From the NCBI GenBank assembly GCA_963849955.1, contig CAWKJU010000015.1:3503-67502 (forward strand): a DNA stretch of 64,000 nt, given 5' to 3'. The position numbers and the translations under genes were made by a program. This DNA is from CAWFGW01 sp963849955. GTDB taxonomy: Bacteria > Bacteroidota > Bacteroidia > Cytophagales > JAAEPT01. Below are positions 34,818-43,285 of the stretch, one piece after another. The stretch's first letter is position 1. The number at the start of each line of letters is the position of its first letter. Under the pieces are notes generated by a model that saw only the letters and a program-made list of their open reading frames with translations, had not been told where the DNA came from and searched no databases.

Positions 34818-36884
34818 ATGCGCTTTATTCAGTTTTCCCTTCTGGCTCTTGTCATTTTATTCACTTTCTCATGTGTCAACAAAGCCACTAAGTTCTACAA
34901 CCGGGGCTTACAAAAGTTCGACATGGAAGAGTTTGAGTTTGCGGCTGAAAACATGAAGCAAGCACTTACTTATGGCGCACCTCCTTCTTCAACTAATTAT
35001 TACATTGCCGAATCTTATCGCCAATCAAACCGATTGCACGAAGCTGAGCAATACTATGCTAAAGCGTTAGAGGCTGGAAACCGAGACGAACACGTTCATT
35101 TTTATTATGCTTTTGCTCAGAAATCCAACGGGAATTATTTGGGTGCTTATAAGACCTTAAAAGCCTACTTAAAATATGGTTCCAATCCAGAATATATTGA
35201 GCGCGCTAAACACGAAATCAAAAACCTGAAAGAGTTAGAAGTATTAGCCTACAAAAAACGCTTTTACGAAGTTAAGAACTTCAAAGACCTTAATACCATA
35301 GGAGGAGAATATTCACCCATGATGCGTGGTGATGAGTTATATTTTACCTCTTCGCGCGGAGAAGGCCCTATGTTCCCTGGTCAAGGAACTCGATTTACTG
35401 ATATTTATAAATGGCGATTTGATGGCTTTAACAAGTTCTCGGGTGCTGCTGTACCCGTTTCAGAAGTCATCAACTTACCGCACACTCATGAAGCTACAGC
35501 CACATTTTCTCCTGATGGAAAAACAATGATTTTTTCAAGAAGTAACAGTGGTAAGAAAAATGATGTTACCCAAGAGGTCGACTTATTTGAGAGTAAGTTT
35601 GAAGCTGGCTATTGGACAGAGCCCGTACGTTTAAAAATCAGCAATTCCAACACGTGGGACTCCAACCCATGCTTTAGTGTAGACGGGACAAAACTATATT
35701 TTTCATCCAACAGAAGTGGTGGTTTTGGTGGTGATGATATTTGGATCGCTACAAAAAATGAAGATGGGGAATGGGACTTTACAGAAAACATGGGTAAACC
35801 AGTTAACACGGATGGAAATGATGTGTTCCCTTATGAACGACCAGATGGTCGTTTCTTCTTTGCTTCTGACGGTCACCCGGGATATGGCGAATTAGATTTA
35901 TTTGAAGTACTTATTACGCAAGATGGTTCGAAAACTGTCAGAAACTTAGGTAAGCCGATCAACACAAACAAAGATGATTTTGGAATTACCTTCAGTAAAG
36001 AAGACATTGGTTATTTTTCTTCTAACCGTCCTGGAGGAGTTGGAGATGACGACATCTACTATTTTGAATTTGAAAATATCGCTAATAATCCTTGCTGCAT
36101 CAACTTTGATTCCTGTTGCGTCATCAAATTAATTTTAACGGGTGAAGTTTTTGGAAAAAAAGTGGATGAGAAAGGCCAAGTAACCAGTGAAGAAATCATT
36201 TTGCCCAACTCACAGGTGATTTTAGCGGACTCCACAGGTAAAACACTAGCCACTACCGTAGCCGACTCTAACGGGAAGTTTGTCTTTCAGTTGTTAGCAG
36301 AGACAAAGTACATTTTAAAAGCTTCACAAAAAGGTTATGTAACCAAAGAACAAGAATACTCTACCAAAGGCATGTCATTAACACCTGAGCAGCTAAAGTT
36401 CCAAGACAGTGATGTGTTTGTGCAAACCAAAATTGTCTTAGAGCCTATTACCAAAGGATTAGTTATTGAATTCCCAGCTATTTATTATGACTATAACAAA
36501 TGGTCTATCCGACCTGATGCAGCAAAAGTCTTGGACTTAATGGTTAAAGCCATGATCGATAACCCTACCATTTTGGTTGAAATTGGTTCACATACCGACT
36601 CTCAAGGTAGTGCGGACTACAACCAGAAATTGTCTCAGAACAGAGCTGAATCAGCGGTGAAATATATTTTAAGTAAAGGGATTCCTGCCAACAGATTACA
36701 AGCCAAAGGTTATGGCGAAGAAAAACCAAGGTTATTGGAGGAAGAGAAAAATGGTTTCCCTGCAGGCACTACGTTATCTGTGGAGTACATTGCTTCGCTA
36801 AAAGACAAAGAAAAAATTGCAGCTGCCCACCAGTTAAACCGGAGAACTGATTTTACAATCGTTGGAGTGTTGGAAGAAGAGTGA
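34818..36884 (+). CDS. PorE-like OmpA lipoprotein (TPR, PD40 propeller, CRD, OmpA)
   Basis: About 688 aa from the ATG at 34818, where a lipoprotein signal with C19 (LFTFSC) begins; a longer frame to 34755 overlaps the previous gene. Domain order: TPR-like helices (~25-130), WD40/PD40 propeller repeats (SPDGKTMIFSRS, SVDGTKLYFSSNRSGG, ~150-430), a carboxypeptidase-regulatory-like domain (~450-550) and an OmpA peptidoglycan-binding domain (SHTDSQGSADYNQKLSQNRA). This order matches PorE of the type IX secretion system, but several paralogues share it, so PorE itself is not certain. Confidence 0.8.
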   Translation: MRFIQFSLLALVILFTFSCVNKATKFYNRGLQKFDMEEFEFAAENMKQALTYGAPPSSTNYYIAESYRQSNRLHEAEQYYAKALEAGNRDEHVHFYYAFAQKSNGNYLGAYKTLKAYLKYGSNPEYIERAKHEIKNLKELEVLAYKKRFYEVKNFKDLNTIGGEYSPMMRGDELYFTSSRGEGPMFPGQGTRFTDIYKWRFDGFNKFSGAAVPVSEVINLPHTHEATATFSPDGKTMIFSRSNSGKKNDVTQEVDLFESKFEAGYWTEPVRLKISNSNTWDSNPCFSVDGTKLYFSSNRSGGFGGDDIWIATKNEDGEWDFTENMGKPVNTDGNDVFPYERPDGRFFFASDGHPGYGELDLFEVLITQDGSKTVRNLGKPINTNKDDFGITFSKEDIGYFSSNRPGGVGDDDIYYFEFENIANNPCCINFDSCCVIKLILTGEVFGKKVDEKGQVTSEEIILPNSQVILADSTGKTLATTVADSNGKFVFQLLAETKYILKASQKGYVTKEQEYSTKGMSLTPEQLKFQDSDVFVQTKIVLEPITKGLVIEFPAIYYDYNKWSIRPDAAKVLDLMVKAMIDNPTILVEIGSHTDSQGSADYNQKLSQNRAESAVKYILSKGIPANRLQAKGYGEEKPRLLEEEKNGFPAGTTLSVEYIASLKDKEKIAAAHQLNRRTDFTIVGVLEEE

Positions 36885-37111
36885 TTCTTTCTTCTGCATT
36901 GAATTTTCATTCATTCAAAATAACTAGCTGAAGTCTTTAGGGTTACTCTAGAAAGTTTTCCTCCATATAAAACATTCACAAATTCTAGATTCTTTTCTCT
37001 GTCAATTTTACTTTTACATCAGGAGAACTGCTACTCAAAAAAATAAATCGATACATTAAACAACAAAGTCTACAATCTTAAATTTCCAATCTTCAATATC
37101 ATATCTAAAAT

Positions 37112-37696
37112 CTACCCTCTCAAAATCTCACTCACCCTCAAAAAATTATCCTGAATCTTTGTCACACGAATCTCCTGCCAAATTGTACCAAACAAAACTA
37201 CTCCTGCAAAACCTAATTGCTTTGCTTTTAAAGCTGTCTCATGTGAAATCCCCCCTAAAGCATATAGCGGAAAGGAATTTTCTTCATTGAGTTGTTGTAA
37301 TTCCTTTTCATCAAAATCAGCTTGATAGCCAGTTTTTGAAATGGATGGAAAAATAGGGCTTAGAAAACCGAAGTCGTAGGGGTGCTTGTTATTCTTAATC
37401 TCGTCTATCGAGTGAAACGATTTGCTCTGTGTTCCCTGAAAGTTCGAGTCGAATTCTGAGTTACTGGTATGATGAATACCACAAGGTGCATAAGTGCCTT
37501 TTAAATTATGATGCGAATGGATACTTGTTTTGTCCCTATATTCCTTCCGCACACGATTCAAGCAATTTTTCACCTGATCAAATGAGGCTTCGGGTCTTCG
37601 CACATGGTAGCGATCGATACCTTGCTCCAACAACCAATCCATAGTGTCATATTCGCCCATAACTGGGGCTGGTGGGGAGAGGACTATTATTTTCAT
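37112..37696 (-). CDS. thiE: ThiE/TenI-like thiamine phosphate synthase family protein
   Basis: A 194 aa TIM-barrel protein; the start is at KIIVLSPP (ATG at 37696). Family marks are RYHVRRPEAS, GIHHTSNSEF, SFHSIDEI, FGFLSPIFPSISKTGY and a closing ALGGIS and GVVLFGTIW. The pyrimidine-binding Q and the NDR motif of true ThiE are not obvious (HSHHNL instead), so it may be a TenI-type thiazole tautomerase. It is the last gene of the TPP-riboswitch operon. Repeat-like spacer sequence separates it from thiC. Confidence 0.75.
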   Translation of the reverse strand: MKIIVLSPPAPVMGEYDTMDWLLEQGIDRYHVRRPEASFDQVKNCLNRVRKEYRDKTSIHSHHNLKGTYAPCGIHHTSNSEFDSNFQGTQSKSFHSIDEIKNNKHPYDFGFLSPIFPSISKTGYQADFDEKELQQLNEENSFPLYALGGISHETALKAKQLGFAGVVLFGTIWQEIRVTKIQDNFLRVSEILRG

Positions 37697-37775
37697 AGAA
37701 ACAAGATGCAAGATACAAGAGTCAAGAAGCAAGACAAGGGATAGTCTTGAATCTTGACTCTAACTTCTTGGTTCT
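37697..37775. repeat. Low-complexity CAAGA/TCTTG spacer repeats between thiE and thiC
   Basis: The 79-bp gap is made of CAAGATGCAAGATACAAGAG-like units and the inverse TCTTGAATCTTGACTC units, ending in CTTCTTGGTTCTCTA. The same closing words occur in the thiC-thiS spacer. It could fold back on itself within the transcript. Confidence 0.6.
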
Positions 37776-39647
37776 CTATTGTGGTATATAAACTTCAGCT
37801 CCTTTGTCAGCAAATTCTTTCGCTTTTTCTTCCATTCCTTTTTGAATGGCTTCTTCGCTATCAAGGCCGTTAGCTGCAGCGTAGTCACGAACATCTTGCG
37901 TGATTCGCATTGAACAGAAGTTTGGACCACACATGGAGCAGAAATGAGCCACTTTTGCACCTTCAGCAGGTAATGTTTCATCGTGGTATTCACGAGCAGT
38001 ATCTGGGTCAAGACCTAAATTAAATTGATCTTCCCAACGGAATTCGAAACGCGCTAAACTCAAGGCGTTGTCTCTATGTTGGGCGCCTGGGTGACCTTTG
38101 GCTAAATCGGCAGCGTGAGCAGCTAATTTGTATGTGATAACCCCTACCTTTACATCGTCTCTATTTGGAAGGCCTAAGTGTTCTTTTGGTGTTACGTAAC
38201 ATAACATTGCCGTGCCGTACCAACCAATCATGGCAGCACCAATACCTGAGGTAATGTGATCATATCCTGGAGCGATATCCGTAGTCAACGGACCTAAGGT
38301 ATAGAAAGGTGCTTCACCGCACACTTCCAACTGTTTGTCCATATTTTCTTTGATCATGTGCATTGGTATATGACCTGGACCTTCGATAATAGTTTGGATA
38401 TCGTGTTTCCAGGCAATTTTTGTTAACTCACCCAGTGTTTCTAATTCACCAAATTGTGCTGCATCATTAGCATCTGCAATACAACCCGGACGAAGTCCAT
38501 CACCTAATGAGAATGCTACGTCATATGCTTTCATGATTTCACAAATCTCCTCGAAATGCGTATATAAGAAACTTTCTTTATGGTGTGACAAACACCACTT
38601 GGCCATAATAGAACCACCACGAGAAACGATTCCTGTGATTCGTTTTGCTGTTAATGGAATATAGCGTAATAAAACACCTGCATGAATCGTGAAATAATCG
38701 ACTCCTTGTTCTGCTTGTTCAATTAAGGTATCTCTGAAAATTTCCCAAGTCAGGTCTTCAGCCTTACCGTTTACTTTTTCTAGTGCTTGATAAATCGGCA
38801 CGGTACCAATCGGCACTGGGGAGTTTCTGATAATCCACTCACGTGTTTCATGGATATTTTTACCCGTAGATAAATCCATGATGGTATCTGCACCCCAGCG
38901 GCAAGACCAAACAGTTTTTTCAACTTCTTCTTCAATAGAAGATGTTGTAGCTGAGTTTCCAATGTTAGCATTGATTTTCACTAAGAAGTTACGACCAATA
39001 ATCATTGGTTCACTTTCAGGGTGATTGATGTTGTTTGGAATAATTGCTCTACCTCTGGCAACCTCTTCTCTCACGAATTCTGGGGTAATATATTTTTTAG
39101 GTGTGCTTGCGCCAAAGTTTTGACCAGGGTGTTGTTTAGCCAATTCGTTGACTTCGTCAATGCGTTGGTTTTCACGAATAGCGATGTACTCCATTTCTGG
39201 CGTAATCATGCCTTTGCGTGCATAGTGCATTTGAGAAACATTTTGTCCTGCTTTTGCTCGCAATGGTTTTTTGATGTGTTCAAAACGAAGATGCGCCAAC
39301 TCAGGTCGTTCAGCTTGCTTTCTACCGTACTCTGAAGAAAGTTGATCCAATTGCTCAACATCACCTCTGTCCATGATCCATTGTTCTCTCAAACGAGGAA
39401 TCCCTTTGCGTACATCAATCTCAATAGCTGGATCGGTATAAGGACCAGATGTGTCATATACGGTGACAGGTTGGTTTTTTTGAGCAGGCTTGCTCTTGTC
39501 CATTTTATTAACAGTGTCGCTCAATGAGATTTCTCTCATGGCTACTTTAATATCGTGCAACTCTCCTGGAATATAAATTTTCTTTGATGCTGGAAAACCG
39601 TCTCTAGTGATGGTTGCTTGCGTGGGTATTTTTTCTTCTCTTGCCAT
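37776..39647 (-). CDS. thiC: Phosphomethylpyrimidine synthase
   Basis: Radical SAM enzyme turning aminoimidazole ribotide into HMP phosphate, the pyrimidine half of thiamine. The 623 aa length is typical. The C-terminal CSMCGPNFCSM holds the three cluster cysteines (CxxCx4C). Other family blocks are NINANIGNSATTSSIEEEVEK, DYFTIHAGVL and EGPGHIPMH. It has a clear ATG at 39647. Confidence 0.97.
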   Translation of the reverse strand: MAREEKIPTQATITRDGFPASKKIYIPGELHDIKVAMREISLSDTVNKMDKSKPAQKNQPVTVYDTSGPYTDPAIEIDVRKGIPRLREQWIMDRGDVEQLDQLSSEYGRKQAERPELAHLRFEHIKKPLRAKAGQNVSQMHYARKGMITPEMEYIAIRENQRIDEVNELAKQHPGQNFGASTPKKYITPEFVREEVARGRAIIPNNINHPESEPMIIGRNFLVKINANIGNSATTSSIEEEVEKTVWSCRWGADTIMDLSTGKNIHETREWIIRNSPVPIGTVPIYQALEKVNGKAEDLTWEIFRDTLIEQAEQGVDYFTIHAGVLLRYIPLTAKRITGIVSRGGSIMAKWCLSHHKESFLYTHFEEICEIMKAYDVAFSLGDGLRPGCIADANDAAQFGELETLGELTKIAWKHDIQTIIEGPGHIPMHMIKENMDKQLEVCGEAPFYTLGPLTTDIAPGYDHITSGIGAAMIGWYGTAMLCYVTPKEHLGLPNRDDVKVGVITYKLAAHAADLAKGHPGAQHRDNALSLARFEFRWEDQFNLGLDPDTAREYHDETLPAEGAKVAHFCSMCGPNFCSMRITQDVRDYAAANGLDSEEAIQKGMEEKAKEFADKGAEVYIPQ

Positions 39648-39699
39648 GTTTTGAGTATTGAGATGTTAGTAATGAGATTTGAGATTATTAGTATTTAGA

Positions 39700-39750
39700 C
39701 AATAGATTTTCAAACAAACTCTTGGTTCTTGAATCTAGCATCTTGGTTCT
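39700..39750. repeat. Spacer repeat between thiC and thiS, related to the thiE-thiC spacer
   Basis: Contains CTCTTGGTTCTTGAATCTAG and CATCTTGGTTCTCTA, sharing CTTGAATCT and CTTGGTTCTCTA with the spacer at 37697-37775. The two copies have the same orientation. Confidence 0.5.
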
Positions 39751-39954
39751 CTAACCTCCTTGCGTTGCTTTAATAATTGTTACTTTATCGTTTTCATTTA
39801 ATTGATAAGCACTCCATTCGTCTTTACGAATCACCACATTGTTTATTGCTACCGCGGCTCCTTTTTGAGCGTTGATAGACAACTCTTCCAATAAACCAGT
39901 GATGTTCTGATTTGGTGATGTTGATGTTGATGTGTTGTTTACGAGTACTTGCAT
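39751..39954 (-). CDS. thiS: Sulfur carrier protein ThiS
   Basis: A 67 aa ubiquitin-fold sulfur carrier for thiazole synthesis. It opens with the strand QVLVNNTS and ends in VTIIKATQGG; the C-terminal GG is the site of adenylation and thiocarboxylate formation. It is the first gene after the riboswitch. Its partners thiF, thiG and thiH are not in the window. Confidence 0.92.
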   Translation of the reverse strand: MQVLVNNTSTSTSPNQNITGLLEELSINAQKGAAVAINNVVIRKDEWSAYQLNENDKVTIIKATQGG

Positions 39955-39989
39955 TGTTTTATTAGACTGTCTTTCCGATCTCTAACCTT

Positions 39990-40014
39990 AATTCTGAGCG
40001 AAGCGAAGAATCTC
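39990..40014. repeat. Short palindromic intergenic repeat in the thi leader
   Basis: ATTCTGAGCGAAGCGAAGAAT has ATTCT/AGAAT arms around a GCGAAGCGAAG centre. It resembles short repeats I have seen often between genes of Bacteroidota, but that is from memory. It lies in the untranslated leader between riboswitch and thiS. Confidence 0.4.
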
Positions 40015-40132
40015 TTAATAGAAACTCGTGCTACAACATTGCGATCCAGCTATTTTGAGAAAAACAAAACTCTGTAATGACGTTTTTTTTTTAAGGTTTA
40101 AAGTATAAGAAGGTTCTTGGAAGTTTAAAAGT

Positions 40133-40146
40133 GGAGAGGTTTCTCC
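40133..40146 (-). terminator. Small hairpin after the TPP aptamer (possible expression platform)
   Basis: On the minus strand GGAGA pairs with TCTCC around AACC, immediately downstream of the aptamer P1 stem. The short T-run after it (ACTTTTAAAC) is weak, so termination control is only one possibility. Confidence 0.4.
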
Positions 40147-40147
40147 G

Positions 40148-40229
40148 ACTTTTCCCTACGCCCGCACAATCGGGATCAGGTTCCAAGGGTGCTTCTCAGT
40201 CGCGATAAAATCGGGACGCCCCTAAAGTC
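40148..40229 (-). promoter_or_regulatory. TPP riboswitch (THI element)
   Basis: Reading the minus strand: GACTTTAGGGGCG, then the conserved CTGAGA, ACCCTTGGAACCTGATC and GCGGGCGTAGGGAAAAGTC. GACTTT and AAAGTC close the P1 stem. These are the signature segments of the thiamine pyrophosphate aptamer. It should repress thiS-thiC-thiE when thiamine pyrophosphate is high. Confidence 0.95.
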
Positions 40230-40234
40230 TTTCT

Positions 40235-40266
40235 CAAATATAGTCGTTCGAGAGTAGGTTAACAAG
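40235..40266 (-). promoter_or_regulatory. Bacteroidota-type promoter of the thi operon
   Basis: On the minus strand a TTG (-33) lies 20 bp before TATATTTG (-7, consensus TAnnTTTG), and the aptamer begins about 6 bp after. Position and spacing fit a sigma-ABfr type promoter very well. Confidence 0.75.
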
Positions 40267-40295
40267 TATTTAAAGGCTTCTGTTTCAGAACAAAC

Positions 40296-41567
40296 CTATT
40301 TAACAATAAATTTACCATTTCTGACAAGTTCTCCAGAGGTAAGACGATAAAAGTAGTTACCAGTAGGGAAGTCTGAAAAATTCAAAACGGATAATTTGTC
40401 CACTACCTGACTATACACAACTTGACCTTTATCATTCATAATATTTAGCTGTGCACTTTTATTTTCAAACCCTACAGAAACCACATCACTAACTATTGTA
40501 GGATAAAACTCATGCTTTATATCATTAGCCTCATTCAGACTAACAAGAGTTGGCTTAGAATAATAAAAATTATACACACCTCCTTGAGTCCATACAGAAT
40601 TTTCAGCGTCCCAAAAATTGAAACTAAATGTTTTCAAAGGTTTATTATTCATAAACTCTACTATACCCGTTATCTCATGATCAAACGACATAATTTTCAG
40701 CATTTCAATTGTATTAGAAATAGAGTAATCATTATAATAATCTAGTTCACTGTTTTCTTCCTCTATCCATAATTGAGTGTCCGAATCATATTCAAATCCA
40801 TTCACTTTAATCCAGTTACCTTCTGCATTATAGTCAAACGTGGTTAAACTTCCCTCTTCTGGAAATGAACTATCACCCCTAAATGACATAACTATATTTA
40901 AATTTTTATCAACTGAATCTTTTCCTACTGTAATTTCTTCTTTTTCAACATTCCCTAAATCATCATAAAAAATTCTAGTGCTGGGGTTGATTATTGTACT
41001 ATTTGGTTCTTGGGCGTAGCTAAAGTATTCTTCCACTTCCAAAATCAATTCACTACTTCCAGAGTCTGCATAAAAGCTACCAAAGTACGTTTTTCTATTA
41101 TATGCATCGTATTCATAAACATTTTCCCTTCTACCTCCCGACAAAAAATTGGTTGTTTTTTTTTCAATCAACCCTTTATTACTGACAATAATGTCAGTAG
41201 TCTTCTCACTAAAAAGAAACCAATTATTATTTGTTTTGTTCCAAAGATATATTCGATGAATAAACTGGTCAGTCCCAACTTTGTAAATTGCACTATCTAA
41301 TTGTCTATTATGAAATTTAGTTCCATCACTTTGTTGGGCAATAACACTCACTAATTGACCTAAGGAATTATAATGATAAAAACCTTTCTGATATGTTACA
41401 GTATCGTTAAACATTTTAACAAACCCTTTGAGAAAAATACTATCTAACCTAACCTCTAGGTTACCTGAAGTTCTTTGCACTAGTTTATTCGAACCAAACT
41501 TAGGCACAACTTGTGAAAGGGCAGAAACCCCTATCACTGTAAACAATACCAACAAATACTTTCTCAT
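40296..41567 (-). CDS. T9SS type A sorting-domain secreted protein
   Basis: A 423 aa protein with a signal peptide (RKYLLVLFTVIGVSALSQ). The body carries repeated YNxxG-type segments (FYHYNSLGQLVSVI, YEYDAYNRKTYFG, FDYNAEGNWIK), a layout like wall-associated RHS/YD-poor repeats of Bacteroidota. The C-terminal ~80 residues form a sorting domain ending GNYFYRLTSGELVRNGKFIVK. The function is unknown. Single gene, convergent with nothing; it ends at the thi leader. Confidence 0.8.
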   Translation of the reverse strand: MRKYLLVLFTVIGVSALSQVVPKFGSNKLVQRTSGNLEVRLDSIFLKGFVKMFNDTVTYQKGFYHYNSLGQLVSVIAQQSDGTKFHNRQLDSAIYKVGTDQFIHRIYLWNKTNNNWFLFSEKTTDIIVSNKGLIEKKTTNFLSGGRRENVYEYDAYNRKTYFGSFYADSGSSELILEVEEYFSYAQEPNSTIINPSTRIFYDDLGNVEKEEITVGKDSVDKNLNIVMSFRGDSSFPEEGSLTTFDYNAEGNWIKVNGFEYDSDTQLWIEEENSELDYYNDYSISNTIEMLKIMSFDHEITGIVEFMNNKPLKTFSFNFWDAENSVWTQGGVYNFYYSKPTLVSLNEANDIKHEFYPTIVSDVVSVGFENKSAQLNIMNDKGQVVYSQVVDKLSVLNFSDFPTGNYFYRLTSGELVRNGKFIVK

Positions 41568-41668
41568 GTTCTCAATTTAAGAATTCCAAAATTAACAAAT
41601 AATCCATAAAAAAACTTTCAGGTTACATTTACTTTGAACTTCAATATTTAAACCACGAACTTTACCCC

Positions 41669-42196
41669 ATGTCATCCCACCACTTCGTCCGTGAAAATCA
41701 AGAACCTGGTCTTTATATAGATGAATGGTTTGCTGGTGCAGAGCTACTTTTGGAAGAACTTGCCCAATGGGCTCCGAAGATAATTGTACATGAACGTGTT
41801 TTGGATGATGTGCTGGAAACAGGAACGAAGATAGATGTGGTGCTATACACAGACAGTAAAGCAACGATTGAAGAAAAAACACGGTTTCAATTCCCTATAG
41901 AAATCGTAAAAGCCGAAGATTTGTTTGAAGCCAATGTTAGTTTTATTGAGGATAATTACATTAACAGAGTCCATATCATTTCGTTGAAAAAGCCAGAAGA
42001 AATAACTTTTCAATCGGGTTCTCAATTGACTTTTTTTAATGCTGAGAACACATTTTATAGAATAGAAAAAGGGTTTGAAAAATGGATGGCACAAAATAGC
42101 CCTTTTGAAATTTTAGTAGGTGGAAAAAGAATAAGTCATCAAGGTAACGATGCGCTTTTTCACTACGAAGGTAAAGCGGGTGTATTCATTGAATAA
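41669..42196 (+). CDS. Degenerate thiamine pyrophosphokinase-like protein
   Basis: A 175 aa protein. The N-terminus SSHHFVRENQEPGLYI and the following LLEELAQWAPKIIVHERVLDDVLETGTKIDVVL match, in my memory, the opening of Bacteroidota thiamine pyrophosphokinases. Where those enzymes have the GDFD catalytic loop, this one has YTDS (residues 60-63). The protein is also shorter than a full enzyme. So it is likely catalytically dead or altered. It lies about 1.4 kb from the TPP-riboswitch operon, on the opposite strand. Function unknown. Confidence 0.55.
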   Translation: MSSHHFVRENQEPGLYIDEWFAGAELLLEELAQWAPKIIVHERVLDDVLETGTKIDVVLYTDSKATIEEKTRFQFPIEIVKAEDLFEANVSFIEDNYINRVHIISLKKPEEITFQSGSQLTFFNAENTFYRIEKGFEKWMAQNSPFEILVGGKRISHQGNDALFHYEGKAGVFIE

Positions 42197-42360
42197 TTAT
42201 AAAACCAGAGACGAAACCTCTACTATTTTAACATTATTATTCGACACTTTTCTTTAATAATACAACTCACAGGATTATTAAAGAATGAAGACATTTCCTG
42301 ACCCCATCATTCGACAGTAACAAGTTGATTAATAAAAGTAGTCCAAGGAGCAATTTATAA

Positions 42361-42804
42361 TTATACTTGCTCTTCTGCTTCCTTTTTAATGTTAGAGAAT
42401 TCTTTTGTTAATTCCACTTTTTGTTTTTCAGTAAGTACTTTACCTGCCATTTGAAAAACCTCATGTTCCTCTTCATCCAGATGATGCTCTACCTCGTGTT
42501 TCAGTTTTTTTGCTGTGACTAACCAGCCTGGCGAATCCATACTTGTTCCTTCTAATTCAGCAATCATCTCATCCATTTCGTGATGTTCTGAAATACTATG
42601 GCGTGCTTTTTCTTGCGTGAGATCACTTTCGATCAACGGGACATAAAAACATCTTTCCTCAGCAACTGCATGCGCTTCAAGTTCAGACTTTAATTTTTTA
42701 AATATTTCCTTCCGCTCACTTGTATCGCCATGAGTTTCAACTAGTTTTTTGACTAGCATTCTTTGTATTACGTGATCTTCTCTTATTCTTTCGAAAATTG
42801 TCAT
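42361..42804 (-). CDS. Hemerythrin HHE domain protein
   Basis: A 147 aa helical protein from the ATG at 42804; a TTG at 42843 directly abuts the preceding stop and is less likely. The cation-binding pattern is present: REDHVIQRM, HAVAEERCFYVPLI, SEHHEMDEMI and EVEHHLDEEEHEVF, giving the histidines and glutamates of a di-iron four-helix bundle. Related proteins sense or store oxygen or nitric oxide. It follows a DUF4235-like gene on the same strand. Confidence 0.88.
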   Translation of the reverse strand: MTIFERIREDHVIQRMLVKKLVETHGDTSERKEIFKKLKSELEAHAVAEERCFYVPLIESDLTQEKARHSISEHHEMDEMIAELEGTSMDSPGWLVTAKKLKHEVEHHLDEEEHEVFQMAGKVLTEKQKVELTKEFSNIKKEAEEQV

Positions 42805-42843
42805 ATCTGTTTTTTGATTTTTTTTTATTAGATTTTTGTTCAA

Positions 42844-43080
42844 TTACGGTCTTGGTACAAATTTTTTGTAAAACACTTTTCCCAAGCCACTTAATACAGC
42901 TAAACCTACCGTCCACATCACCATCTCTTTTGTTGACGTATTTGATTTAGAAGTGTCGTTAGGAGGGGTTTTTCCTTTTGCTGCCACCCATGATTTTCTT
43001 GCAATTTCTTTTACAATTAAGCCTGTGGCTAATGAACCAGCTGTATATAGTGCTAATTTTGAATTTTTAGATAACTCCAT
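42844..43080 (-). CDS. DUF4235-like small membrane protein
   Basis: A 78 aa protein with two hydrophobic segments (LALYTAGSLATGLIV and VMWTVGLAVLSGLGKVFY) separated by ARKSWVAAKGKTPPND, a layout matching DUF4235. The function is unknown. It is the first gene of a two-gene unit with the hemerythrin protein, 39 bp apart. Confidence 0.65.
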   Translation of the reverse strand: MELSKNSKLALYTAGSLATGLIVKEIARKSWVAAKGKTPPNDTSKSNTSTKEMVMWTVGLAVLSGLGKVFYKKFVPRP

Positions 43081-43285
43081 TTTTTTGATGTTTAGAATTG
43101 GTTACTTACTCTACCTTTAACCAAAACCAATACCAGTGTCAAAACAGGCTCAAAACTCACTGTTAAGACATATCAACTACATTCAAGGGGGATACATTTC
43201 GCACTAATGAGCAAAAATATCTACAAAAGTCAATGTACCTTAATTTAATTTTTTAAAACTTATCAAATCTATTCATCGCTTTACC

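Larger units (their letters stand above)
39955..40295. other. 341 bp thi operon leader and intergenic region
   Basis: Holds the promoter, TPP aptamer, a short hairpin and an untranslated leader of about 180 nt before thiS. No open gene is visible. The remainder up to the T9SS protein stop at 40296 is only about 30 bp. Confidence 0.7.
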
